Counted from the stretch's first letter, positions 46,645 to 55,310 are shown. The stretch is DNA of 64,000 nt from an uncultured Paracoccaceae bacterium (GCA_947492825.1 CANLNT010000001.1:62001-126000); one strand, 5' to 3'. Numbers and translations are program-made. Notes: a model not told the origin generated them from the sequence alone.

Positions 46645-46675
46645 GGGGCGGTTCCAAAGGGAGCCGCCCCTTTTT
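46645..46675 (+). terminator. groESL terminator
   Basis: GGGGCGGTTCC (46645-46655), AAAG-type loop, GGAGCCGCCCC (to 46670), then TTTTT. About an 11-bp stem with one T-G pair, 38 bases after the groEL stop. Confidence 0.88.
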
Positions 46676-46828
46676 CGTGCGTTTTGACCAGTTAACCCTG
46701 CGAAACCATTCCCTTTTTGCATAGCGGGCTTGCTGGACTGTTCATTGTGCAGGTGCAGCATTGCCCCATATGTTTGTGGCAGATTTAAAGGCGATCCTCC
46801 CATCGCCACCACAGAAAGGACGTATGAC

Positions 46829-47041
46829 ATGGCATATCTTGCGACGCATACACTCGAAGAAATGAACCGCGGCTGGAGCTTTGCAGGCCTGCGCGCAACC
46901 CTGTCGCGCGCTTTGCTGGCGATGCAGGTTGCACGGATGGAATCCGTGTTGAGCCAAATGTCGGCGGTAGAATTGGAACGTATCGGCATCACCTATGCCG
47001 ACATTCCGGCCTACGCCCGTAAGATGGTTTCTGCCGACTAA
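46829..47041 (+). CDS. DUF1127-like small protein
   Basis: A 70-residue protein ending with MSAVELERIGITYADIPAYARKMV, which matches the DUF1127 C-terminal signature (L..IGI...DI). The N-terminal half is helical and basic. DUF1127 proteins of alphaproteobacteria act in phosphate, polyamine or RNA metabolism and stress adaptation, sometimes next to sRNA genes; no CcsR-like CCUCCUCCC loops follow here. AAAGGA eight bases ahead supports ATG 46829. Monocistronic with terminator. Confidence 0.78.
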   Translation: MAYLATHTLEEMNRGWSFAGLRATLSRALLAMQVARMESVLSQMSAVELERIGITYADIPAYARKMVSAD

Positions 47042-47067
47042 GGCGCGTTTACTATCGGTGATAAGTG

Positions 47068-47091
47068 GGGCGGTCCTGAAAGGGGCCGCCC
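47068..47091 (+). terminator. Hairpin after DUF1127 gene
   Basis: GGGCGG (47068-47073) with CCGCCC (47086-47091), extended inward by T-G and CC/GG pairs to nine pairs around TGAAAG. Only a weak T-run (GCGTTT) follows, so termination may be partial. Confidence 0.6.
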
Positions 47092-47178
47092 TGCGCGTTT
47101 CTGGCCTCTCGATTCAGGCTTGTGTCACTGCATGGCTGGCCGTACCAATCGCCCGTTGGGTTTTTGGGAGGAAGCCGC

Positions 47179-48294
47179 ATGGCAAAGACTGTCGTCAATT
47201 CGTGGAACGAGTGGGACCCGCTGCGCCATGTGATCGTGGGGCGGGCCGATGATTGTCATATCCCGCCCGAAGAACCGGCGCTTGACGCCAAGGTGCCCGA
47301 GGACAGCGATATGCGCGGCCAGTGGGGCCGTCGCCCGCAGGAAACCATCGACCGCGCGAATGAACTGTTGGACAACTTTGCCGACCTGCTACGCAAGCGT
47401 GGGATCAGGGTGGATCGTCCAGACAGTATCGACCATTCCAAGCCGGTCACCACGCCCGATTTCCACACTGACAGCCAGTTTGGCTGTATGCCGCCGCGCG
47501 ACGTGCTGTTGACGGTTGGTTCAGAAATCCTTGAGGCAACGATGTCTTATCGCTGCCGCTGGTTTGAATACCTCAACTACCGGCCCCTGATGCAGCGGTA
47601 TTGGGAAGAAGACCCCAACTTTCGCCACGAAGCAGCCCCCAAGCCACGCCTGACGGATGCCGATTATCATCCCGACTATCTGTCGGACAAAATCGGCGTG
47701 CAAAAGCGGCTGGAGTGGGCGGCAGAGAAGTTCTTTGTCACAACCGAGGAAGAGCCGCTTTTTGATGCCGCCGACGTGCTGCGGTTTGGTCGCGATCTGG
47801 TGGTGCAGCACGGGTTCACGACCAATTTGCGCGGGATCGAATGGTTGCGGCGGCATTACCCCGGCCACCGTGTGCATACGGTGAACTTCCCCGGTGACCC
47901 CTATCCGATCCACATCGACGCGACCTTTACCCCACTGCGGCCCGGTTTGATCCTGAACAACCCCCAGCGCCGGTTGCCTGATGATCAGCGCGCAATGTTC
48001 AGTGACAACGATTGGGAGATCGTGGACGCAGCACAGCCTGCGCATAACACGCCCCCGCCGCTGTGCTATTCCTCGACCTGGTTGTCGATGAATGTGCTGG
48101 TGCTGGACCCCAAGACGGTTTGCGTTGAGGCTTCCGAGGTCTATCAGATGGAACAGATGGACAAGCTGGGAATGGAAGTTGTTCCGGTCGAGCTGCGGGA
48201 TGCCTATGCCTTTGGCGGGGGGCTGCATTGCTGCACGGCGGACGTCTATCGCGAAGGTGGTTGCGAGGACTATTTCCCGTCGCTTTCTGCCTGA
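47179..48294 (+). CDS. Amidinotransferase (glycine amidinotransferase-like)
   Basis: A 371-residue guanidino-modifying enzyme resembling animal AGAT and cyanobacterial CyrA. The catalytic triad can be placed from motifs: Asp206 in FGRDLVVQ, His245 in PIHIDATF, Cys351 in GGGLHCCTADVYREG. FDAADVLRFGRD and STWLSMNVLVLDPKTVCVEASEV also match AGAT. It moves an amidino group from arginine to an amine acceptor, unknown here (glycine, taurine or another amine). GGGAGG precedes the ATG. A 47-residue ORF follows 70 bases later. Confidence 0.9.
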   Translation: MAKTVVNSWNEWDPLRHVIVGRADDCHIPPEEPALDAKVPEDSDMRGQWGRRPQETIDRANELLDNFADLLRKRGIRVDRPDSIDHSKPVTTPDFHTDSQFGCMPPRDVLLTVGSEILEATMSYRCRWFEYLNYRPLMQRYWEEDPNFRHEAAPKPRLTDADYHPDYLSDKIGVQKRLEWAAEKFFVTTEEEPLFDAADVLRFGRDLVVQHGFTTNLRGIEWLRRHYPGHRVHTVNFPGDPYPIHIDATFTPLRPGLILNNPQRRLPDDQRAMFSDNDWEIVDAAQPAHNTPPPLCYSSTWLSMNVLVLDPKTVCVEASEVYQMEQMDKLGMEVVPVELRDAYAFGGGLHCCTADVYREGGCEDYFPSLSA

Positions 48295-48364
48295 TATCGC
48301 ATCGGAAACGACACCGCCAAAAGTGATGCGTGATTTGTCATCCTGATTGCAGGAGGACGAACCA

Positions 48365-48508
48365 ATGACATTCGCAAAAATCAACGACACCCAATTTGAC
48401 GCAGCCCTGGACATCATTGCGCCACGGGCCTCAGAACGCGACGTGGCCGAAGACAGTGCGATCGCCGCCGCTTATGCCGCAGGGATCACACTGCCCTTGG
48501 TGGACTGA
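48365..48508 (+). CDS. 47-residue protein downstream of amidinotransferase
   Basis: MTFAKINDTQFDAALDIIAP followed by RASERDVAEDSAIAAAYAAGITLPLVD. AGGAGG eight bases before the ATG is the best SD of the neighbourhood, which makes this short frame credible. Acidic, helix-rich, no Cys, no signal peptide. The spacing to the amidinotransferase stop (70 bases) fits one transcript, so it could be an accessory protein of that enzyme. No family recognised. Confidence 0.6.
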   Translation: MTFAKINDTQFDAALDIIAPRASERDVAEDSAIAAAYAAGITLPLVD

Positions 48509-48537
48509 CCGGTGACCCAGTCATCGTTGTTTGCTGG

Positions 48538-48948
48538 TCAGAATCCGTTGCGCTGCAACTGAAAGCCAATCTGCGGGTTCGAGACAAGCGGTGACGCTGT
48601 TCGGCGGCATTTGGCCGGTTGGCCGACGACATTACGCCCTGCGGGGTAACGAGCCCCCCAATCAATCCCTCGCATCATAACGCGGCCGTTCAAGGTAATG
48701 TTCAGCGCCTCAAAGGCACGGCGGTCGTCGCTACGATTGACGCCTTGCAGGGCCACGCAGATCGCGAAGAACCCTTCGTCCTGTGTCACTTTGATGTGGA
48801 ATGGCATCTTGCGTCCGCCGCGCCACGCCATTTCATCGGAAAAATAGCTTTCGTCGATCACCTGATCAGCGATGTTGGTGCCTGCTTGCGCATTGGCAAA
48901 GGTCGCTGTCAGGCACATGGCTAGGGTAAGGGCTAATGTACGAAACAT
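48538..48948 (-). CDS. Exported protein of unknown function
   Basis: A 136-residue protein with a signal peptide (MFRTLALTLAMCLTATFANA). The mature part contains MAWRGGRKMPFHIKVTQDEGFFAICVALQG and NGRVMMRGIDWGARYPAGRNVVGQPAKC, with few Cys. AGGA six bases before ATG 48948 supports this start over the upstream ATG at 48966. Probably periplasmic; no family recognised. Confidence 0.72.
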   Translation of the reverse strand: MFRTLALTLAMCLTATFANAQAGTNIADQVIDESYFSDEMAWRGGRKMPFHIKVTQDEGFFAICVALQGVNRSDDRRAFEALNITLNGRVMMRGIDWGARYPAGRNVVGQPAKCRRTASPLVSNPQIGFQLQRNGF

Positions 48949-49066
48949 GGATATTCCTAATTTCAATCGCTTCAGGACAGAGTTTTTCAGGATGATTGGC
49001 TGAGTACAACCACAAAGTGTTCTGCAAGCGCTTGATTTTGCAAGATCACTGTCTCACTGAGAGTGT

Positions 49067-49909
49067 ATGAAAACGACCATTCTTGTGACCCTGACAATGT
49101 GCGCTTTTGCGGGCAATTCCGTTTTGAACCGTTTGGGGGTCGGGCAGTTGGGGATGGATCCGATGGGCTTTGCGGTGGTGCGGGTGCTGGCCGGGGCGGT
49201 GACGCTTTTTGTGCTGGTCAGCTTGCGCCGGGGGGGATTGCAACTTAGCGGATGGCCACGCTGGGGCGGGGCGGCATCGCTGGCAATCTATATGCTGGGT
49301 TTTTCCTGGGCCTATCTGACTTTGGGTGCGGGTTTGGGCGCGTTGATCCTGTTTGCGGTTGTGCAATTGGTCATGTTTGGCTTCGCGCTCTGGCGCGGGC
49401 AGGGTGTGCCGGCGATGCGCTGGATCGGGGCGGGGGTTGCCTTTGGCGGGTTGGTCTTGCTGCTGTGGCCCGCGGGGACCGTGCAGGTGCCGATTGCGGG
49501 TGCGTTCAGCATGGCGGTGGCAGGGGCGGCATGGGCCGCTTACACGCTGTTGGGTCAGAGCGAGAGGGATGCCTTGTCGGGGACGGCTGCCAACTTTGTC
49601 TTGTGTGTGCCGCTGGTTTTACCCGTGTTGATCTGGGCCGGGGCGGGCTGGTCACTGATGGGGGTTGTGACGGCGATAGTGGCCGGTGCTGTGACCTCTG
49701 GCTTGGGATATGCGCTGTGGTATCGGGTTTTGCCCGCGCTACCGACAACGCTGGCGGCAATCATTCAGCTTTCGGTGCCGGTGATTGCGGTGCTGGGCGG
49801 GATCGTCTTTCTGGCGGAGCCGCTGACCCTGAAAATCACTGCTTCTGGCGGATTGGTACTGGGTGGAATCGCGCTGTCGCTGATCAAAGGTCAGCCAGCC
49901 GCACGATAG
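49067..49909 (+). CDS. EamA/DMT family transporter
   Basis: A 280-residue inner-membrane protein with about ten helices in two EamA repeats (residues 1-130 and 140-275). Repeat features GNSVLNRLGVGQLGMDP, FSWAYLTLGAGLGALILFAVVQLVM, GAAWAAYTLLG and LSVPVIAVLGGIVFLAEPLTLKITASGGLVLGGIAL are typical. Exports amino acids or metabolites in the drug/metabolite superfamily. Its end overlaps the convergent Nudix gene by 26 bases. Confidence 0.92.
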   Translation: MKTTILVTLTMCAFAGNSVLNRLGVGQLGMDPMGFAVVRVLAGAVTLFVLVSLRRGGLQLSGWPRWGGAASLAIYMLGFSWAYLTLGAGLGALILFAVVQLVMFGFALWRGQGVPAMRWIGAGVAFGGLVLLLWPAGTVQVPIAGAFSMAVAGAAWAAYTLLGQSERDALSGTAANFVLCVPLVLPVLIWAGAGWSLMGVVTAIVAGAVTSGLGYALWYRVLPALPTTLAAIIQLSVPVIAVLGGIVFLAEPLTLKITASGGLVLGGIALSLIKGQPAAR

Positions 49910-50342
49910 GTTCCAGCGGATCGTAGAGTGGTGCCGAAGGATCGCCCCATGCAACCGCAGCAAGGCTGTCGGGCTTCACGCGCAGCGCGGACAGTTCAGA
50001 CCGGGTGACCCAGCGGTGTTGGTTCACCACCCCTTCGGGATCGACGTGGCTGGCGCTGATGTCTCCGTCAGTGACCGTGCAGTGAAAATAGATGTCGACC
50101 TGATGAAAGCTGCCGTCGGGGTCGTGAAATTCATTGACCAAAGCGACGGAGCCGACGGTGATGGTCAGCCCGGTTTCTTCCATGACTTCGCGGATCAGGT
50201 TGTCTGGCAGGCTATGATGCGGGTCAGCACCACCGCCGGGCGCGCACCACAACTCTCCGCTGCCCCGATATGCGTTGACCAGAAGCAATCGGTTGTGGCG
50301 CATGATGAGCGCGCGTGTGGCAAGGCGGATAGGGCGGGTCAT
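49884..50342 (-). CDS. Nudix hydrolase
   Basis: About 152 residues. The Nudix box reads GGGADPHHSLPDNLIREVMEETGL, with REVMEETG intact; the first Glu (GX5E) is replaced by His, which is not one of the metal-ligating glutamates. LLLVNAYRGSGELWCAPGGG precedes it. Substrates of this type are nucleoside diphosphate derivatives. Start uncertain: ATGs at 50354 and 50342 have no clear SD; 50342 (MTRPIRLA) is used. Convergent with EamA. Confidence 0.83.
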   Translation of the reverse strand: MTRPIRLATRALIMRHNRLLLVNAYRGSGELWCAPGGGADPHHSLPDNLIREVMEETGLTITVGSVALVNEFHDPDGSFHQVDIYFHCTVTDGDISASHVDPEGVVNQHRWVTRSELSALRVKPDSLAAVAWGDPSAPLYDPLEPIVRLADL

Positions 50343-50431
50343 GGGGAAAACCATGGGAATGGTTGTGTCGCGACGCAAGGTCAGAATGTCATGACTACTT
50401 CTTTTTCACGGATCGGTGTTAACTAAGAGGC

Positions 50432-51175
50432 ATGAAGCGTTTTTTGACCGTACTCATGCTGGGCCTTGCAGGCTGCACACCGGGGGCCAATGCCCTGGAG
50501 CAGGCGGATGACTGTGTGGTGATGCTGCACGGGCTAGCCCGGACCGAGATTTCATTCACGCCGATGCAGCTTTTTCTGGAGGCCGAGGGGTACACCGTTG
50601 TCAATCAGGGGTATCCGTCAACGGAATCCACGATCCAGCAGTTGGTCGAGGAAAATTTGGCACAGGATGTGGCGGCTTGCGGTGACAAGCGGGTGCACTT
50701 TGTGACCCATTCAATGGGTGGTATTCTGGCGCGGGCCTGGTTGACCAACAACCGCCCCGACCGCATGGGCCGTGTGGTGATGTTGGGTCCACCCAACAAC
50801 GGATCAGAGTTGGTAGATATTTTTGGCGATTGGGAGCCGTTCCAATGGGTCAATGGCCCGGCGGGGTTGCAGTTGGGGACTGAGAGTTCCAGCGTGCCCA
50901 ATCAGCTGGACATGCCGGGGTATGAGGTCGGAATCATTGCGGGCAATCGCAGCCTGAACCCGGTGTATTCATCCTTGATCGAGGGGCCGGATGACGGAAA
51001 GGTCTCGGTTGAGAGTACGCGGCTGGAAGGGATGACTGACTTTCTGGAATTGCCAGTCACGCATACCTTTATGATGAATAACCCGCTGGTCATGGCTGAA
51101 GTTGCCGCGTTTTTGAAGACTGGGCGATTTGACCGCGATCTGTCGGTGACGGATGTGCTGTTCGGTCTGGAGTAG
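50432..51175 (+). CDS. Lipoprotein alpha/beta hydrolase (lipase-like)
   Basis: A 247-residue lipoprotein ([18 protein letters not shown], lipobox LAGC). [12 protein letters not shown] provides the oxyanion loop, and [14 protein letters not shown] the nucleophile elbow (Ser near residue 98). The late Asp and His are probably in GPDDGKVS and VTHTFMM. Related to PGAP1-like or bacterial triacylglycerol lipases; anchored in the envelope. AAGAGG before the ATG. A hairpin repeat follows. Confidence 0.88.
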   Translation: MKRFLTVLMLGLAGCTPGANALEQADDCVVMLHGLARTEISFTPMQLFLEAEGYTVVNQGYPSTESTIQQLVEENLAQDVAACGDKRVHFVTHSMGGILARAWLTNNRPDRMGRVVMLGPPNNGSELVDIFGDWEPFQWVNGPAGLQLGTESSSVPNQLDMPGYEVGIIAGNRSLNPVYSSLIEGPDDGKVSVESTRLEGMTDFLELPVTHTFMMNNPLVMAEVAAFLKTGRFDRDLSVTDVLFGLE

Positions 51176-51191
51176 CCGTCGGGCGCCGCTG

Positions 51192-51225
51192 TTGTCCGCT
51201 GTGCGGCCAAGGCGCCCCGCCCGCC
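51192..51225 (+). repeat. Hairpin with conserved GCGCCCC tail, copy 3
   Basis: TTGTCCGC (51192-51199), TGT loop, GCGGCCAA (51203-51210) with one T-C mismatch, then GGCGCCCCGCCCGCC (51211-51225). Same layout as copies at 3816 and 21847. It lies between the convergent lipase and purK genes. Confidence 0.6.
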
Positions 51226-51280
51226 GTCCCGGTCTGCCGCGAAAGGATCGGGCGTGGTGCTGGCAGGTCGGCCAAGCGCC

Positions 51281-51304
51281 TGCATATTTATATTCAAAAG
51301 AAAG
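51281..51304 (+). repeat. AT-rich repeat at the purK 3' end
   Basis: TGCATATTTATATTCAAAAG followed by AAAG, ending two bases before the purK stop codon. It differs from the minus-strand copy at 13101-13124 by two bases and resembles the tail at 30964-30989. Confidence 0.55.
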
Positions 51305-51306
51305 AC

Positions 51307-52377
51307 TTAAGCCGGTCCTGTGACCCGGTTGACGTGGCCCATCTTGCGGCCCGGCTTCGCTTCGGCCTTGCCATAGAGGTGGATAGCGGCATCGGTCTTG
51401 GCGATGTTTGGGATGTCTGCGATGTCGTCGCCGATCAGGTTCTCCATCACCACATTGCTGTGCCGTGTGCCATCGCCCAGCGGCCAGCCTGCGACGGCGC
51501 GCATGTGCTGTTCAAACTGGTCCACGGCGCAGCCGTTCTGCGTCCAATGGCCGGAATTATGCACACGCGGCGCAATTTCGTTCACGATGAGCGCCGTTGA
51601 GGTCACAAAAAGCTCGACCCCCATGACGCCGACATAGTCGAGTGCGTTGAGGATTTTCGCGGCGATCAACACCGCATCGGTGCGTTGCGCGGCAGTGAGG
51701 TTGGCGGGCACCGTAGTGGTGTCGAGGATACCGTGTTTGTGCACATTTTCGCCCGGGTCAAAGCAGGAGATTGCGCCGGTTGCGTCGCGTGCGCCGATGA
51801 CCGAAACCTCGTGGCTGAAATCGACGAAGCCCTCGAGTATAGCTGGGGCACCGGACATGGCGTCAAGCGCCGCGGTGGCATCTGCGGCGGACATGATCCG
51901 CGCCTGGCCCTTGCCGTCATAGCCCATGCGACGGGTCTTGAGGATGCCAGGGGTGCCAATGGTGGCAAGGGCTGCTTCAAGGCTGGCCACGTCATGAACG
52001 TCGGCAAAAGGAGCGGTTGCAAGGCCGAGGTCCTGCAGGAAACGTTTTTCGGTCAGGCGGTCCTGAGATGTGGCAAGGGCCGCACGTCCAGGATGAATCG
52101 GGCGCAGTGTTTCCAAGAGGTCCAGGGCGCTTGTGGGGATGTTCTCGAACTCATAGGTGATGACGTCGACGGATTGCGCAAAGGCACGCAGGGCGTCGAT
52201 GTCGTCATAAGCGGCCTTGACGTGGAAATTTGCCACATGGCTGGCGGGGCAGTCGCCGCCGGGTTCGAAGATGCAGGTCTTGAAGCCAAGTCTGCTGGCT
52301 GCGACCGAGAGCATGCGCCCCAACTGGCCACCGCCAAGGATACCGATTGTGGCGCCGGTGATCAGGGGGGGAGTCAT
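51307..52377 (-). CDS. purK: N5-carboxyaminoimidazole ribonucleotide synthase
   Basis: A 356-residue ATP-grasp enzyme turning AIR, bicarbonate and ATP into N5-[26 protein letters not shown] begins the fold, with [84 protein letters not shown] as ATP-grasp and substrate motifs. The start at 52377 overlaps the purE stop (ATGA), fixing it over longer frames. Confidence 0.96.
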   Translation of the reverse strand: MTPPLITGATIGILGGGQLGRMLSVAASRLGFKTCIFEPGGDCPASHVANFHVKAAYDDIDALRAFAQSVDVITYEFENIPTSALDLLETLRPIHPGRAALATSQDRLTEKRFLQDLGLATAPFADVHDVASLEAALATIGTPGILKTRRMGYDGKGQARIMSAADATAALDAMSGAPAILEGFVDFSHEVSVIGARDATGAISCFDPGENVHKHGILDTTTVPANLTAAQRTDAVLIAAKILNALDYVGVMGVELFVTSTALIVNEIAPRVHNSGHWTQNGCAVDQFEQHMRAVAGWPLGDGTRHSNVVMENLIGDDIADIPNIAKTDAAIHLYGKAEAKPGRKMGHVNRVTGPA

Positions 52378-52856
52378 TGCGGTGCCTCGGGGATGGACGC
52401 GGACAGATCGCTGCGCCAGGTGTCGAGCCGCGACGCCAGTTCGGCATCCTGAAGGGCGAGGATACCTGCGGCCATCAGGCCCGCGTTGGCCGCACCTGCC
52501 GCACCAATGGCCATGGTAGCTACGGGAAAGCCGCGCGGCATTTGCAGGATGGAATAGAGGCTGTCGACACCCGAGAGCGCCTTCGTCTGCACAGGCACAC
52601 CGATGACTGGCACGCGGGTCTTGGAGGCCATCATGCCGGGTAGATGCGCAGCCCCACCGGCGCCCGCGATAATCACTTGCAACCCACGGTCCACCGCCGT
52701 TTTTCCGTAGTCCCACAACCGATCCGGGGTGCGGTGGGCCGAGACTATGCGCGCTTCATAGGCGACATCCAAGGCGTCCAGCAGATCTGCGGCCTCTTTC
52801 ATGGTGGGCCAGTCGGACTGACTGCCCATGATGATGCCGACGGTGGGTTGGGTCAT
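52374..52856 (-). CDS. purE: N5-carboxyaminoimidazole ribonucleotide mutase
   Basis: A 160-residue class I Pur[22 protein letters not shown] and [12 protein letters not shown] (catalytic His), [17 protein letters not shown] and [23 protein letters not shown] are complete. It converts N5-CAIR to CAIR in purine synthesis. First gene of purEK, with a TTGCGC-16-TATAGT promoter upstream. Confidence 0.97.
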   Translation of the reverse strand: MTQPTVGIIMGSQSDWPTMKEAADLLDALDVAYEARIVSAHRTPDRLWDYGKTAVDRGLQVIIAGAGGAAHLPGMMASKTRVPVIGVPVQTKALSGVDSLYSILQMPRGFPVATMAIGAAGAANAGLMAAGILALQDAELASRLDTWRSDLSASIPEAPQ

Positions 52857-52883
52857 GATTGCCCCCTGCGTTGCGGAAGCGGC

Positions 52884-52911
52884 ACTATAGCCAGCGTTTG
52901 GTCAGGCGCAA
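52884..52911 (-). promoter_or_regulatory. purEK promoter
   Basis: On the minus strand TTGCGC (52911-52906), 16 bases, TATAGT (52889-52884), with the predicted start about 22 bases before the purE ATG. No PurR-like palindrome was evident. Confidence 0.5.
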
Positions 52912-52984
52912 TTGGCTACGCCAGCAGAATGTCCCGTTGCGTGAGTTTTCCGCAACGCGGCATCAGAGCCTTTGGTGTGGCGCG

Positions 52985-53203
52985 TCACGCGATGATGTCC
53001 GGGGTTAGCCTGTCTTCGATCCCGGCGATGCGGTCTTTGAGCGCGAGTTTCTGCTTTTTGAGCCGTTTGAGCGTCAGCATATCGCCCGTGCCGCGGTCCT
53101 GCAGGGCCGCGATGGCGTCATCAAGGTCGCGGTGTTCACGGCGCAAAACCTCTAGCTTGATGCGCAGGACCTCTGTTTCGTTCATCCGGGGTGAAGAGTT
53201 CAT
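52985..53203 (-). CDS. YdcH family (DUF465) small protein
   Basis: A 72-residue coiled-coil protein: NETEVLRIKLEVLRREHRDLDDAIAALQ and LKRLKKQKLALKDRIAGIEDRLTPDIIA are the DUF465 signature (H..LD..I..L....LKK.KL.LKD.I). Function unknown. ATG 53203 or the one at 53185 could be the start; neither has a good SD. Divergent from the second hsp20. Confidence 0.83.
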   Translation of the reverse strand: MNSSPRMNETEVLRIKLEVLRREHRDLDDAIAALQDRGTGDMLTLKRLKKQKLALKDRIAGIEDRLTPDIIA

Positions 53204-53269
53204 CGATATGTCCGTGGTTCGGGATTGCCCACAAGATAGGGGGTTTGGGGCGTTCCGCATAGTCTGGGG

Positions 53270-53298
53270 TTGCACCAAAGGCCCCGAATTCCCATATT
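53270..53298 (+). promoter_or_regulatory. Promoter of the second hsp20 gene
   Basis: TTGCAC (53270-53275), 17 bases, CATATT (53293-53298). Less clearly a sigma-32 site than the promoter of the first hsp20 gene. The start near 53305 gives a leader of about 57 nt that ends in a ROSE-like hairpin. Confidence 0.45.
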
Positions 53299-53304
53299 TC
53301 TATC

Positions 53305-53361
53305 ACGGTTGCCGCAACGGGACCGGATTAGAGATGTCGCTTGGATCAAAGGACGTGTCAC
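53305..53361 (+). promoter_or_regulatory. ROSE-like RNA thermometer leader of second hsp20
   Basis: The last hairpin is 53336-53354: GUCGCUU, loop GGAUCA, AAGGAC. UCGCU pairs with AGGA of the SD with one bulged G, the same conserved core as in the leader at 9628-9721. A GTTG-CCG-CAAC stem lies upstream. Same thermometer type in a shorter leader. Confidence 0.7.
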
Positions 53362-53775
53362 ATGACAAAATTGGCTTTGGGGACGCATCCGTTCCTGTTG
53401 GGCTTTGAGCAGCTGGAACGTCTGGTGGAACGCACTGCGAAAACCGGCAACGAAGGCTACCCCCCCTACAACATCGAACAGACGTCCGACCGGTCTTATC
53501 GGATCACGCTGGCTGTCGCTGGCTTCGCCGAGGACGATCTAGCGATCACGGTCGAAGATTCGTCGCTGGTGGTGCGCGGCAAGCAGCAAGAGGACACCGA
53601 AGGGCGCGTGTTCCTGCATCGCGGCATTGCGGCGCGTCAGTTTCAGCGCAGTTTCGTTTTGGCCGATGGTGTCGATGTGGGTGAGGCGGCGATGGAGAAC
53701 GGGTTGTTGCATATCGACCTGAATCGCAGCGAACCGGACCGTGTTATTCAAACGATCCAGATCAAGAAAGGGTAA
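53362..53775 (+). CDS. Small heat shock protein Hsp20, second copy
   Basis: A 137-residue alpha-crystallin chaperone, paralogue of the one at 9160. GYPPYNIEQTSDRSYRITLAVAGFAEDDLAITVE, VFLHRGIAARQFQRSFVLADGVDV and a C-terminal RVIQTIQIKKG with the I-X-I anchor (IQI). AAAGGA eight bases ahead fixes ATG 53362. DUF1150 follows three bases after its stop, a conserved pair in alphaproteobacteria. Confidence 0.95.
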   Translation: MTKLALGTHPFLLGFEQLERLVERTAKTGNEGYPPYNIEQTSDRSYRITLAVAGFAEDDLAITVEDSSLVVRGKQQEDTEGRVFLHRGIAARQFQRSFVLADGVDVGEAAMENGLLHIDLNRSEPDRVIQTIQIKKG

Positions 53776-53778
53776 GTC

Positions 53779-54003
53779 ATGCACGCGAAAATTGATCTTG
53801 ATGGGCTGAGCCAGAAGATTGTCTATCTCAAGCCTGTGGCCACAGCAGACCTGCCCGATGAGGTCCGCGCGCAGGCGGGTGATACGCAGATCGTGTTTGC
53901 CGTGCATAACGGCGACGGCGAACAGGTGGCGTTGGTCGCCAATCCGGCGATTGCCAGCCATCTTGCAGCCGAACACCAGATGCAATTGGTGACGCTCCAC
54001 TAA
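53779..54003 (+). CDS. DUF1150 family small protein
   Basis: A 74-residue protein (YLKPVATADLPDEVRAQAGD; FAVHNGDGEQVALVANPAIASHLAAEHQMQLVTLH), the standard DUF1150 pattern. Function unknown; nearly always beside hsp20 in this group, so a role in proteostasis is inferred. Shares the hsp20 transcript. Confidence 0.88.
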   Translation: MHAKIDLDGLSQKIVYLKPVATADLPDEVRAQAGDTQIVFAVHNGDGEQVALVANPAIASHLAAEHQMQLVTLH

Positions 54004-54020
54004 GGCCTCCGGGGCCTTTC
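54002..54020 (+). terminator. Terminator after hsp20-DUF1150
   Basis: AAGGCC (54002-54007), TCCGG, GGCCTT (54013-54018), then TTC. A 6-bp GC-rich stem overlapping the DUF1150 stop codon; the U-tract is short. Confidence 0.5.
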
Positions 54021-54080
54021 CATCTTGCACGCCCTGTCTGCCCTCGCCTAAACAGGTGAGAACTAAGGGAAGGGCATTTC

Positions 54081-55310
54081 ATGCGTCGTGTCGTCGTTAC
54101 CGGGTTGGGCATCGTCTCACCCATCGGGAATAATGCGGAAGAAGTGACTGCCGCGCTTAAGGCTGGCAAATCAGGGATCGAGGCGTCAGCTGATATGGCT
54201 GAACACGGGTTCCGTAGCCAGATTGCGGGCACCTTGAAGATCGACATCAGCGAACATGTTGACAAACGCACCCTGCGGTTCATGGGGCCGGGGGCGGCCT
54301 ATGCCTATATCGCGATGGGGCAGGCAATTGCAGATGCTGGGCTGGGCGACGATCAGGTAAGCCATCCAATGACCGGCGTGATCGCAGGATCAGGCGGGCC
54401 GTCCACCTCTGCCATGTTGGCCGCGCATCAGACGGTGCTGAAAAGTGGGGCGACCAAGCGGGTGGGCCCGTTTGCGGTGCCTAAGACGATGTCATCGACG
54501 GTGAGCGCCAATCTGGCGACCGCCTATCAGATCAAGGGCATGAATTTCTCGATCACCTCGGCCTGTTCGACGTCGCTGCATTGTATCGGCATGGCTGCCC
54601 AGCAGGTGGCGTTGGGGGCGCAGGACATCATGTTTGCCGGTGGCGGCGAAGAGCTGGACTGGACCCTGTCGTGCCTGTTTGACGCGATGGGCGCGATGAG
54701 CAGTAAGTATAACGACACGCCGACGCGCGCGAGCCGCGCATTCGATGCCGACCGCGACGGGTTCGTGATTGCCGGTGGCGGCGCGATGGTGGTTTTGGAG
54801 AGCCTGGAAAGCGCGCAGGCGCGTGGGGCAAAGATTTACGCTGAAGTTACCGGCTTTGCGGCTACCTCTGACGGGGCCGATATGGTGGCACCATCAGGTG
54901 AAGGCGGTGAGCGGGCGATGCGCGGTGCGCTGAACACGCTGCCAGAAGGACGCAAGGTCAGCTATATCAATGCGCACGGCACTTCGACCCCCGTCGGCGA
55001 TGTGGGTGAGATCGAAGCAGTGCGCCGTGTCTTTGGCGAAGGCTCAACGCCGCCGGTCAGTTCCACCAAATCGATGACCGGCCACAGCCAAGGTGCGACG
55101 GGCGCACAAGAAGCGGTCTATTGCCTGCTGATGCTAGAGCACGACTTTATCACGCCATCGATCAACGTGGAAACGCTCGACCCAGCACTGAAACCCGCTG
55201 AGATCGCGACAGAATTGGTGGAAAACGCCGGTCTGGACACGGTGATGACCAACAGTTTCGGCTTTGGCGGGACCAATGGGTCGATGTTGCTAAGCAAGTT
55301 CAGCAGCTAA
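54081..55310 (+). CDS. fabB: Beta-ketoacyl-ACP synthase I
   Basis: A 409-residue condensing enzyme elongating acyl-ACP, type FabB. Active-site Cys in TSACSTSLHCIG (near residue 162), His in NAHGTSTPVGD (near 297), and Lys-His in TKSMTGHSQGATGA (near 327-333). MRRVVVTGLGIVSPIGN and the C-terminal MTNSFGFGGTNGSMLL complete the fold. Unusually, fabA and fabI are not beside it; hsp20-DUF1150 lies upstream. It may be the sole FabB or an extra copy. Confidence 0.9.
   Translation: MRRVVVTGLGIVSPIGNNAEEVTAALKAGKSGIEASADMAEHGFRSQIAGTLKIDISEHVDKRTLRFMGPGAAYAYIAMGQAIADAGLGDDQVSHPMTGVIAGSGGPSTSAMLAAHQTVLKSGATKRVGPFAVPKTMSSTVSANLATAYQIKGMNFSITSACSTSLHCIGMAAQQVALGAQDIMFAGGGEELDWTLSCLFDAMGAMSSKYNDTPTRASRAFDADRDGFVIAGGGAMVVLESLESAQARGAKIYAEVTGFAATSDGADMVAPSGEGGERAMRGALNTLPEGRKVSYINAHGTSTPVGDVGEIEAVRRVFGEGSTPPVSSTKSMTGHSQGATGAQEAVYCLLMLEHDFITPSINVETLDPALKPAEIATELVENAGLDTVMTNSFGFGGTNGSMLLSKFSS

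Noticed and set aside
46829..47091. DUF1127-CcsR sRNA locus
   Set aside because: The downstream region has only one GC-rich hairpin and no CCUCCUCCC loops.
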